Position numbers and translations under genes: made by a program. A stretch of DNA of 39,016 nucleotides from assembly GCA_022778905.1 (NCBI GenBank), contig JALFRV010000156.1, positions 1-39,016 of the forward strand. Direction: 5' to 3'. Below, one piece after another: positions 1-6,852 of the stretch. Source of the DNA: Prevotella sp. (GTDB lineage: Bacteria; Bacteroidota; Bacteroidia; Bacteroidales; Bacteroidaceae). Each line of letters starts with the position of its first letter. Position 1 is the first letter of the stretch. Below the pieces are notes generated by a model, which searched no databases, was not told where the DNA came from, and saw only the letters and a list, made by a program, of their open reading frames with translations.

Positions 1-866
1 GCCAGCTCTTCTCGGCCGTCGGGCAGGTGAAGCTGCTGAACCGCTACTACGATCTCTTCAACGAATACGGCATCGTCTGCGGGCAGGTGCTCACCACCAA
101 GGAGAGCCTCTCCACGCGGCGCCAGTACCTCAACCAGCGCAACTGCATGGAGGCGATGCTCGCCGCGGGTGTCGTCCCGATCGTCAACGAGAACGACACC
201 ATCTCGGTCACCGAACTGATGTTCACCGACAACGATGAGCTTGCCGGATTAGTGGCATCGATGATGGATGCCGACACACTGGTGATCCTCAGCAATGTCG
301 ACGGCATCTTCAACGGTCACCCGGACGATCCTCACACGCACGTCATACCGACGGTCAGCTACGATGTCGACTTGAGTGCGTATGTCCAGGACGTCAAGAG
401 CGGATTCGGCAGAGGAGGCATGATCACCAAGACCAACATAGCCCGGAAGGTGGCGGAGGAAGGCATTCGCGTGATCATTGCCAACGGCAAGAAGCCGGGC
501 ATACTGCCCGACCTGTTCTCGAAGCCGCAGGAAACGACCCATACCGCGTTTCTCCCGAACCCCAATCCGACCTCTCCCGTGAAGAAATGGATAGCCCATA
601 GCGAGAGCTTCGCGAAGGGTTTGGTGCGCATCAACGACAAGGCCGAGGAAGCGTTACGCGGCAAACGGGCCACAAGCCTGCTGTTGGTGGGTGTGACGGA
701 GATCGAAGGTGACTTCGAGGAAAACGACATCATCAGCATCTTAGGCAACCAAGGGCAGGTCATAGGGGTGGGCCGCAGTGCCTATTCCGCTGACGAGGCG
801 CGCCGGCAGATCGGCGCCCACGACGTGAAACCGCTCATCCATTACGATTACTTATACATGGAATAA
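1..866 (+). CDS. proB: Glutamate 5-kinase, 5'-truncated by the window edge
   Basis: This enzyme phosphorylates L-glutamate to gamma-glutamyl phosphate, the first step of proline synthesis, in the cytoplasm. The frame stays open to the left edge (QLFSAVGQV precedes the GTG that the ORF track used as a start), so the true start is outside the window and the GTG at 27 is an internal valine. Visible family features are the amino-acid-kinase stretch VPIVNENDTIS, the acidic segment FTDNDELAGLVA and ILSNVDGIF. The last roughly 75 residues (from RINDKAEEAL) look like the C-terminal PUA domain of long ProB proteins. The stop codon directly abuts the proA start, so the two are surely co-transcribed and probably translationally coupled. 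Identification is secure; only the N-terminal part is missing. Confidence 0.95.
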   Translation, partial: QLFSAVGQVKLLNRYYDLFNEYGIVCGQVLTTKESLSTRRQYLNQRNCMEAMLAAGVVPIVNENDTISVTELMFTDNDELAGLVASMMDADTLVILSNVDGIFNGHPDDPHTHVIPTVSYDVDLSAYVQDVKSGFGRGGMITKTNIARKVAEEGIRVIIANGKKPGILPDLFSKPQETTHTAFLPNPNPTSPVKKWIAHSESFAKGLVRINDKAEEALRGKRATSLLLVGVTEIEGDFEENDIISILGNQGQVIGVGRSAYSADEARRQIGAHDVKPLIHYDYLYME

Positions 867-2120
867 ATGGAATTGGAACAGACTTTCAAGGCGGCGAAGG
901 CGGCTTCCCGACAGCTCGCTTTCATGGACAGGGAGACCTGTGACAAGGTTCTGGAGGCTGTGGCGGATGCCATCAGGCAGAACGCTGACCGGATCCTCGA
1001 TGCCAACAGGCAGGATCTGGCGCGGATGGAAGCATCAAATCCGCTCTACGACAGGCTCTGCCTGAACGCCGAACGACTGAAGAGCATCGCCGACGACATG
1101 CGTCACGTGGCCACACTGCCCTCCCCGCTCGGGAAGATACAGCAGGAACGGACGCTCCGCAACGGGCTTCGGCTGTGCCGGGTGTCGGTACCTTTCGGCG
1201 TCATCGGCATCGTCTATGAGGCGCGTCCGAATGTGACGTTCGATGTTTTTTCCCTCTGTCTGAAGAGCGGAAACGCCTGCATCCTGAAAGGCGGCAAAGA
1301 TGCGGACACGACAAACCGCACGTCCGTCTCGCTGATCCGGGAAGTCCTGCGCCGCTTCGGACTGCCCGAGGACGCCGTGACCCTGCTCCCTGCCACCCGT
1401 GAAGCAACGTCTGCGCTGCTCCAGGCGGTCGGTTATGTCGATTTAGTGATACCGCGCGGCAGCAAAAGACTGATCACCTTCGTCCGCGATACGGCACGTG
1501 TGCCGGTCATAGAAACCGGTGCGGGCGTCGTGAGTACCTACTTGGACAAAGCCGCAGACATGAAGATCGCGCCGCAGATCATCTGTAACGGCAAGACACG
1601 GCGCGTGAGTGTGTGCAACGCACTTGACTGCCTGATCGTCCATCAGGACCGTCTGCCCGATCTCTACCGTGTCTGCCAACCGTTGGAAGCATACCACGTG
1701 ACGATCTATGCGGATCAACCGGCATGGTCAGCCCTGTCGGGCAAGTATCCCGAAGCGTTGCTCCAACCTGCCGACAGCGATACTTTCGGCACGGAATTCA
1801 TGGACTATAAACTGGCCGTCAAGACCGTCGGCAGCTGCATGGAAGCCATTGACCACATCGCCCGCTACGACTCCGGCCACAGCGAAGCCATCATCACGGA
1901 TGACCGCCACACGGCCCAGCTGTTCCAAAAGATGGTCGATGCGGCCTGCGTTTACTGGAATGCGCCGACCTCATTCACCGATGGAGCTCAGTTCGGAATG
2001 GGTGCGGAGATCGGCATCAGCACACAGAAGCTCGGCGCACGAGGCCCAATGGCACTCGAGGAAATCACCACTTACAAGTGGCTGATTGAAGGGGAAGGAC
2101 AGATCAGAGAAAGGAGTTGA
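867..2120 (+). CDS. proA: Gamma-glutamyl phosphate reductase
   Basis: ProA reduces gamma-glutamyl phosphate with NADPH to glutamate semialdehyde, the second step of proline synthesis. The 417-residue length is normal for the family. It is an aldehyde-dehydrogenase-fold protein: [18 protein letters not shown] and the following [10 protein letters not shown] belong to the cofactor domain, and the catalytic cysteine is the one in SVCNALDCL. The C-terminal block [20 protein letters not shown] is typical. The ATG follows the proB TAA with no spacer. Cytoplasmic ProA normally works with ProB, whose product is labile, and the adjacency fits that. The gene is intact. Confidence 0.97.
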   Translation: MELEQTFKAAKAASRQLAFMDRETCDKVLEAVADAIRQNADRILDANRQDLARMEASNPLYDRLCLNAERLKSIADDMRHVATLPSPLGKIQQERTLRNGLRLCRVSVPFGVIGIVYEARPNVTFDVFSLCLKSGNACILKGGKDADTTNRTSVSLIREVLRRFGLPEDAVTLLPATREATSALLQAVGYVDLVIPRGSKRLITFVRDTARVPVIETGAGVVSTYLDKAADMKIAPQIICNGKTRRVSVCNALDCLIVHQDRLPDLYRVCQPLEAYHVTIYADQPAWSALSGKYPEALLQPADSDTFGTEFMDYKLAVKTVGSCMEAIDHIARYDSGHSEAIITDDRHTAQLFQKMVDAACVYWNAPTSFTDGAQFGMGAEIGISTQKLGARGPMALEEITTYKWLIEGEGQIRERS

Positions 2121-2140
2121 GGCGGGAGAGAGCGCATTTT

Positions 2141-2289
2141 GAGGAGTTCGGGAGTTAAAGAAGTTACGGGAGTTCGGACAAATGTAACACATAAGATATA
2201 GCGAACGATTGTCCGAACGCCTGAACGAGCGAAGCAAGTGAAAGCTCCCGTAACTCCCGAACTCCTGAAATAAAACTCCTGAACTCCTG
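2141..2289. repeat. Long hairpin repeat, copy A (GAGTT microrepeat arms)
   Basis: A large imperfect palindrome fills the gap between proA and the carbamoyltransferase gene. The outer arms are built of short GGAGTT-like words: AGGAGTTCGGGAGTT then ACGGGAG on the left (split by a 9-nt insert) pairs with CTCCCGTAACTCCCGAACTCC on the right. An inner stem GTTCGGACAA (2172-2181) pairs perfectly with TTGTCCGAAC (2209-2218). The core words GACAAATG, TATAGCG, ATTGTC and GCGAAGC recur in the same order in the hairpin at 28506-28706, although the arm sequences differ. It could affect transcription readthrough or be a mobile palindromic element; no function is shown. Confidence 0.8.
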
Positions 2290-2309
2290 AAAAAAACAAC
2301 CAACAGATT

Positions 2310-3272
2310 ATGAATACATTTTTCAACGTACAAGACATCGGCGACCTGAACAAGGCGCTGGCCGAGGCAGAGGAGGTGAAAGCCAACCGCTATGCCTATC
2401 AGTCATTGGGCAAGAACAAGACGCTGCTCATGATATTCTTCAACAACAGTCTGCGCACACGTCTCAGCACGCAGAAGGCCGCCACCAATTTAGGCATGAA
2501 TGTGATCGTCTTAGACGTCAACGCAGGTGCCTGGAAACTTGAGACCGAGCGTGGGGTGATCATGGACGGAGACAAGAGTGAGCATCTCTTGGAGGCCATC
2601 CCCGTCATGGGGAGCTACTGTGACGTGATCGCCGTGCGCTCCTTTGCCGGCCTGACAGACCGTGAGTTCGACTACGCCGAGACCATTGTCAATCAGTTTG
2701 TGCGCCACTCCGGCCGTCCCGTCATCGCCATGGAGACCGCCACGGTGCACCCTCTGCAGGCCTTTGCCGACCTCATCACGATCACGGAACATGCCAAAAG
2801 CAAGCGTCCTCGTGTGGTCTTGACCTGGGCCCCACACTGCAGGGCGCTGCCCCAGGCGGTGCCTGACTCGTTCGCGCAGTGGATGAACGCAGCCGACGTA
2901 GACTTCATCATCACGCACCCCGAGGGCTATGAGCTCGACCCGCAGTTTGCCGGCGGCGCACGCGTAGAATACGATCAGCGCAAGGCCTTGGAAGGAGCGG
3001 ACTTCGTATATGCCAAAAACTGGAGCTGCCCGGGCGTGACACAGCCGGCCGACTACGGCAAAATCCTTTCGCGGGACATGAGCTGGACCATCGACGCGGA
3101 GCACATGAGCTGGACCAACGACGGCTATTTCATGCACTGTCTGCCCGTCCGACGCGGCCTCATCGTCACCGACGACGTGATCGAGGGACCGCATTCGCTC
3201 GTCATCCCCGAGGCTGCCAACCGTGAGATCAGTGCCGAGGTGGTGCTGAAAAGGGTGTTGGAGAGCCTGTGA
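2310..3272 (+). CDS. argF': N-succinyl/N-acetyl-L-ornithine carbamoyltransferase
   Basis: A transcarbamylase of arginine synthesis that carbamoylates an N-acylated ornithine rather than free ornithine, as in Bacteroides. The carbamoyl-phosphate site is NSLRTRLSTQKAA, and HPLQAFADL and HCLPVRRG are the other typical blocks. The sequence closely follows the Bacteroides fragilis N-succinylornithine enzyme as I remember it, and the length of 320 residues fits. Residue 90 (MDGDKSEHLL) is serine. In the succinylornithine enzyme this position is, from memory, proline, and in acetylornithine enzymes the equivalent is glutamate. Serine would still favour succinylornithine. It follows proBA in the same direction, so glutamate-derived amino acid synthesis is clustered here, although the hairpin in between may partly uncouple expression. 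Confidence 0.9.
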   Translation: MNTFFNVQDIGDLNKALAEAEEVKANRYAYQSLGKNKTLLMIFFNNSLRTRLSTQKAATNLGMNVIVLDVNAGAWKLETERGVIMDGDKSEHLLEAIPVMGSYCDVIAVRSFAGLTDREFDYAETIVNQFVRHSGRPVIAMETATVHPLQAFADLITITEHAKSKRPRVVLTWAPHCRALPQAVPDSFAQWMNAADVDFIITHPEGYELDPQFAGGARVEYDQRKALEGADFVYAKNWSCPGVTQPADYGKILSRDMSWTIDAEHMSWTNDGYFMHCLPVRRGLIVTDDVIEGPHSLVIPEAANREISAEVVLKRVLESL

Positions 3273-3341
3273 CGGACGATCTCCCCCGCCTCCGTCTAAA
3301 GGCGGAGCGAACAACGAAACACATCTTAATCATATACAGAC

Positions 3342-4583
3342 ATGAAAAAAATCGGGCTAACCATGATGCTATGGACCATCGCATGGATAGTTCAGGCACA
3401 GTCGATCACAGGCTCCTGGCATGGCAAATTGGATGTCGGAGGGCAGCAGTTGAGTGTCGTCTTCAACCTCTCCACCGACTCCGAGGGCAAGGCACAATGC
3501 ACGATGGACGTGCCCCAGCAGGGCGCGCAGGGCATTCCCGTGACCTTGACCCATCTCTCAGCCGACTCCCTCAACCTTGAGGTGCCGCAGATCGGCCTGT
3601 CGTATGCCGGCCGGCGCGACGGCGATGCGATCAAAGGCACGTTCCGGCAGGGTCCGGTCACGCTGCCATTGGAACTGAAACCAGGTCAGACGGCAGCCCC
3701 CAACCGGCCTCAGGAGCCCAAGGCGCCGTTCCCCTACCAGTCGGAAGAGGTGTCGTTCAGCAATCCGCAGGCCGGCGCCACGCTGTCCGGGACGCTCACC
3801 TATCCCGTCGGTTACAAGCCCGGACGGCGCGTGCCCGTGGTGCTGATGGTGACGGGAAGCGGCGCGCAGACCCGCAACGAGGGCGTCTTCGATCACAAAC
3901 CGTTCCTCGTCCTCGCCGATTACTTCGCCCGAAACGGCATCGCTTCGCTGCGCTATGACGACCGCGGTACAGGCCGTTCGACCGGTCAGTTCAAGGGAGC
4001 CACGTCGGCAGACTTCGCCGAAGACGCGAAATGCGGCCTCGACTGGCTGAAGAAGAGCGGCCGGTTCGGCCCCATCGGACTGCTCGGACACAGCGAGGGC
4101 GGCCTCATCGCATTCATGATCGGCGCCCGGAAAGCGGCGGATTTCATCGTCAGCATGGCCGGACCGGGCATCAAGGGCGACACGCTGATTGCCGAACAGG
4201 CCAATGCCAACCTGCAGATATACGGCCAACAGCCCAAGCAGACGGTCGTCAACCTGCGCCGCGAGTTAGCTGCCCTGCCGCAAGACCCATGGATGAACTA
4301 TTTCATCGACTGCGACCCGGCATCCTATATCCGCCAAGTGAAGATCCCGGTAATGGCCATCAACGGCAGCAAAGACCATCAGGTGCTGCCCGGGACCAAT
4401 CTGACGGCGATCCGGGAACTGCTGAAAGACGCCAACCGGAAGAACCTCATCCGCGAGTATCCGGGCCTGAACCACCTGTTTCAGCACTGCACAACGGGCG
4501 GCGCCAACGAGTATTACCAGATCGAGGAGACCATGTCGCCCGAGGTGATGAAGGACATCGCCGACTGGATCCGGCAGCTGTAG
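3342..4583 (+). CDS. Secreted alpha/beta hydrolase (serine hydrolase)
   Basis: The 413-residue protein starts with a signal peptide (MKKIGLTMMLWTIAWIVQAQ), so it is exported to the periplasm or beyond. Residues about 20-125 form a small beta-rich domain often found ahead of the hydrolase in Bacteroidetes proteins. The alpha/beta hydrolase domain follows, with LRYDDRGTGRS, the nucleophile elbow GHSEGG, a probable acid in NGSKDHQV and the catalytic histidine in GLNHLFQ. The triad is complete. It resembles dienelactone-hydrolase or S9-like esterases; the substrate cannot be told from sequence. The 69-nt gap after the carbamoyltransferase gene would allow co-transcription, but the functions are unrelated. 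An early ORF at 3269 in another frame is a shadow. Confidence 0.85.
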   Translation: MKKIGLTMMLWTIAWIVQAQSITGSWHGKLDVGGQQLSVVFNLSTDSEGKAQCTMDVPQQGAQGIPVTLTHLSADSLNLEVPQIGLSYAGRRDGDAIKGTFRQGPVTLPLELKPGQTAAPNRPQEPKAPFPYQSEEVSFSNPQAGATLSGTLTYPVGYKPGRRVPVVLMVTGSGAQTRNEGVFDHKPFLVLADYFARNGIASLRYDDRGTGRSTGQFKGATSADFAEDAKCGLDWLKKSGRFGPIGLLGHSEGGLIAFMIGARKAADFIVSMAGPGIKGDTLIAEQANANLQIYGQQPKQTVVNLRRELAALPQDPWMNYFIDCDPASYIRQVKIPVMAINGSKDHQVLPGTNLTAIRELLKDANRKNLIREYPGLNHLFQHCTTGGANEYYQIEETMSPEVMKDIADWIRQL

Positions 4584-4605
4584 TCCGTCCATAAGGCGCC
4601 GCGCC

Positions 4606-4698
4606 ACCGCTGATGACGCTCATGACGCAGACAGCCATGAACCAAACGCACGTTCAAATCATGGCCAACGGAGCTGCGTCATGAGCGTCATCTGCGGT
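4606..4698. repeat. Hairpin repeat D (ATGACGC microrepeat arms)
   Basis: A 25-nt arm ACCGCTGATGACGCTCATG... (4606-4630) pairs with 4674-4698 with one mismatch. An inner stem GCCATGA/TCATGGC lies in the loop. Each arm holds the word ATGACGC or its near copy twice. It lies just after the hydrolase stop and could act as a terminator-like hairpin, although no long T-run follows. Its build (outer microrepeat arms plus an inner stem) resembles repeat A, but the core words of A and B are not clearly present. Confidence 0.75.
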
Positions 4699-4784
4699 TG
4701 AAAAAAGAGCGATCCGCGGTAAATGTATGCTCGATCCGAGACGGAAGCATGCACTGTCAGCGGCACAGAAACATGGCGGCCGCG

Positions 4785-4804
4785 GTGATAATAATTGTTA
4801 TCAC
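4785..4804. promoter_or_regulatory. 20-bp near-perfect palindrome upstream of the aldolase gene, possible operator
   Basis: GTGATAATAATTGTTATCAC is symmetric except for one base pair of its half-sites. It lies about 50 bp upstream of the -7 box of the threonine aldolase gene. The length and symmetry suit a dimeric transcription factor. The regulator is unknown and no second copy was noticed in the window. Confidence 0.45.
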
Positions 4805-4851
4805 TGATGGATAAATCAGGTATCGGATGCCCTGCTTTATCCTTTTTTTAT

Positions 4852-4859
4852 TACTTTTG
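4852..4859 (+). promoter_or_regulatory. -7 promoter box of the threonine aldolase gene
   Basis: TACTTTTG fits the Bacteroidetes TAnnTTTG -7 consensus. It lies 24 nt before the ATG chosen at 4884, and inside the longer ORF that starts at 4827, which argues against that longer start. No convincing -33 element is visible. Confidence 0.5.
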
Positions 4860-4883
4860 CAGCGTATCAAAACGGCAAAAGAC

Positions 4884-5912
4884 ATGATTTCCTTTGAATG
4901 TGACTATAACAACGGCGCCCATCCGAAAGTTTTGGAACGCCTGATCGAGACCAACGACCGCCAGAGTCTTACCTACGGCTTCGACGAGTGGAGTGACGCG
5001 GCGCGCCAGAAGATCCGCGAAGCCTGTCAGACACCTGGCGCCCAGATCTTCTTCCTCAGTGGTGGCACGCAGACGAACATGACGGTCATCGACGGCATGG
5101 CAGCCCCTTACCAGGCCGTGATCACCGCTGAGACGGGTCATATCAACGTCCATGAGGCCGGCGCCATCGAGTTCACGGGGCACAAGGTGATCGCCTTGCC
5201 CTCGCACGACGGCAAGATGGACGCGGCGGAGCTGCAGCATTACATGGACTGGTTTGTCCATGACGAGAGCACGGAGCATCTTGCGCAGCCCGGACTGGTC
5301 TACATCACGTTCCCCACCGAATACGGCACCCTCTACAGCGCGGACGAGATCGACCGCATCCACGCCGTGTGCCTGCGCTACGGACTGAAGCTCTTCATCG
5401 ACGGCGCGCGTCTCGGCTACGGCTTGGAGGCCATCGGCAGCGATGTCGACCTGCCCTTCCTGTCTGCCCACTGCGAAGCTTTCTATATCGGAGGGACCAA
5501 GGTCGGCGCGCTCTGTGGTGAGGCCGTGGTCTTCCCAAGGGCAGCCGACATGCCGGCCCACTTCTTCTCCATCATCAAGCAACACGGTGCCCTGATGGCC
5601 AAGGGACGCCTCATCGGACTCCAGTTTGACGCCCTTTTCACCGACGGGCTCTACTTCCGCATCGCCCGCCACGCCATCGAGATGGCTGCGAAGATGAAAC
5701 GTCTCTTCGCCGAACGCGGCTACCGGTTTTCGATCGACTCTCCTACCAACCAGCAGTTTGTCATCATTCCCAACGACAAGGTGAAGGAACTGGAGCAGCA
5801 GGTGCTGTTCACCCACTGGGCACCCTATGGCAGTGACGCCACCGAATGCCGGTTTGTCACGAGCTGGGCCACCACGGACGAAGACCTGCAGACGTTGAGC
5901 ACGGTCATCTGA
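4884..5912 (+). CDS. ltaE: Low-specificity L-threonine aldolase, PLP-dependent
   Basis: This PLP enzyme of fold type I cleaves threonine or allo-threonine to glycine and acetaldehyde in the cytoplasm. The start at 4884 (MISFECDYN) is preferred over the track start at 4827 because a -7 promoter box lies in between and the family starts at this point; this gives 342 residues, a normal length. Visible features are FFLSGGTQTN (PLP phosphate region), FIDGARLGYG with the cofactor-pairing aspartate (Asp173), and the Schiff-base lysine in YIGGTKVG (Lys206). A palindrome upstream may be an operator. The convergent ABC ATPase gene ends 24 nt away. A threonine dehydrogenase-like gene sits at the far right of the window but is not linked. 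Confidence 0.9.
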   Translation: MISFECDYNNGAHPKVLERLIETNDRQSLTYGFDEWSDAARQKIREACQTPGAQIFFLSGGTQTNMTVIDGMAAPYQAVITAETGHINVHEAGAIEFTGHKVIALPSHDGKMDAAELQHYMDWFVHDESTEHLAQPGLVYITFPTEYGTLYSADEIDRIHAVCLRYGLKLFIDGARLGYGLEAIGSDVDLPFLSAHCEAFYIGGTKVGALCGEAVVFPRAADMPAHFFSIIKQHGALMAKGRLIGLQFDALFTDGLYFRIARHAIEMAAKMKRLFAERGYRFSIDSPTNQQFVIIPNDKVKELEQQVLFTHWAPYGSDATECRFVTSWATTDEDLQTLSTVI

Positions 5913-5936
5913 TGCCGTGGCGGCCTGTGGCGGAGC

Positions 5937-6599
5937 CTATCCGACGATCTCGCCGTCGAACAGTCTGATCACGCGATGAGCCAGCGAAGCGTCGTGCTCA
6001 TTGTGGGTTACCATGACGATGGTGGTCCCTTCCTGGTTCAGTTCGGTCAACAATCTCATCACCTCGGCGCCGTTCTTGGAGTCGAGATTACCCGTCGGCT
6101 CGTCGGCGAGGATCAGTTTCGGCCCGAAGACCACGGCCCGCGCGATGGCCACACGCTGCTGCTGTCCGCCCGAGAGCTGGTGGGGGAAGTGCTTGGCACG
6201 GTGCGTAATGCCCATGCGCTTCATGATGTCGCGCACCTTCTGCTTGCGTTCGGCCTTCGGTATGTTGAGGTAAGTCAGCGGCAGTTCGATGTTTTCCTCC
6301 ACGTTCAGCTCGTCGATGAGGTTGAAACTCTGGAATACGAAGCCGATCTTTCCCTTCCGCACGTCCGTGCGGTCTTTCTCCTTGAGCTCGTCGACCTTTG
6401 CTCCGTCGAGCCAATAGGCGCCTGACGTGGGATTGTCAAGCAGTCCGAGGATGTTCAACAGGGTAGACTTGCCGCATCCTGACGGTCCCATGATGGCCAC
6501 GAACTCCTTGTCTTCTACTTCAAAACTCACTTTGTTCAGTGCAATGGTCTCCACTTCTTCCGTGCGGAACGACTTGCTCAGATTTTCTACTTTGATCAT
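5937..6599 (-). CDS. ABC exporter ATPase, MacB/LolD type
   Basis: The 220-residue protein is a complete nucleotide-binding subunit of the MacB/LolD/FtsE group: Walker [10 protein letters not shown] (38-46), Q-loop [11 protein letters not shown], signature [14 protein letters not shown], Walker [14 protein letters not shown] and H-loop MVTHNEHDA. It powers mechanotransmission through FtsX-type permeases rather than moving substrate through its own pore. It is the last gene of the minus-strand exporter unit, 253 bp after the third permease, and is the only ATPase for three permease genes. The long gap could hold its own promoter, but no TAnnTTTG box was seen there. Part of that gap (GACCCCTCC region) matches an intergenic repeat found elsewhere in the window. 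Confidence 0.92.
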   Translation of the reverse strand: MIKVENLSKSFRTEEVETIALNKVSFEVEDKEFVAIMGPSGCGKSTLLNILGLLDNPTSGAYWLDGAKVDELKEKDRTDVRKGKIGFVFQSFNLIDELNVEENIELPLTYLNIPKAERKQKVRDIMKRMGITHRAKHFPHQLSGGQQQRVAIARAVVFGPKLILADEPTGNLDSKNGAEVMRLLTELNQEGTTIVMVTHNEHDASLAHRVIRLFDGEIVG

Positions 6600-6852
6600 T
6601 TCTTTCTCCCCCGACCCCTCCTTGCGGAAGGGAGTACCTGTCAGTCACAGGGGGATGTCACAGGCTTGCTAATGGTTATTATTATGTTTGTGAATCTTTT
6701 TTTTCATCTGTCTTAAATCCTCCCCCCATCAATCGTCCCCCTTTAGTCCCTCCTCCCCCTTCGGAGAAGGCCGGGGCGGGCTTGGCGGAGAGCCGGGATG
6801 AGGTCTGAAAGGCTTGGCGGTGGGCTTGACGGGGCGCCGACGTGGGGCTGTC

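Noticed and set aside
3283-3310. Small hairpin between the carbamoyltransferase and hydrolase genes
   Set aside because: The stem is short (five base pairs) and no T-run follows, so a terminator call is not supported.
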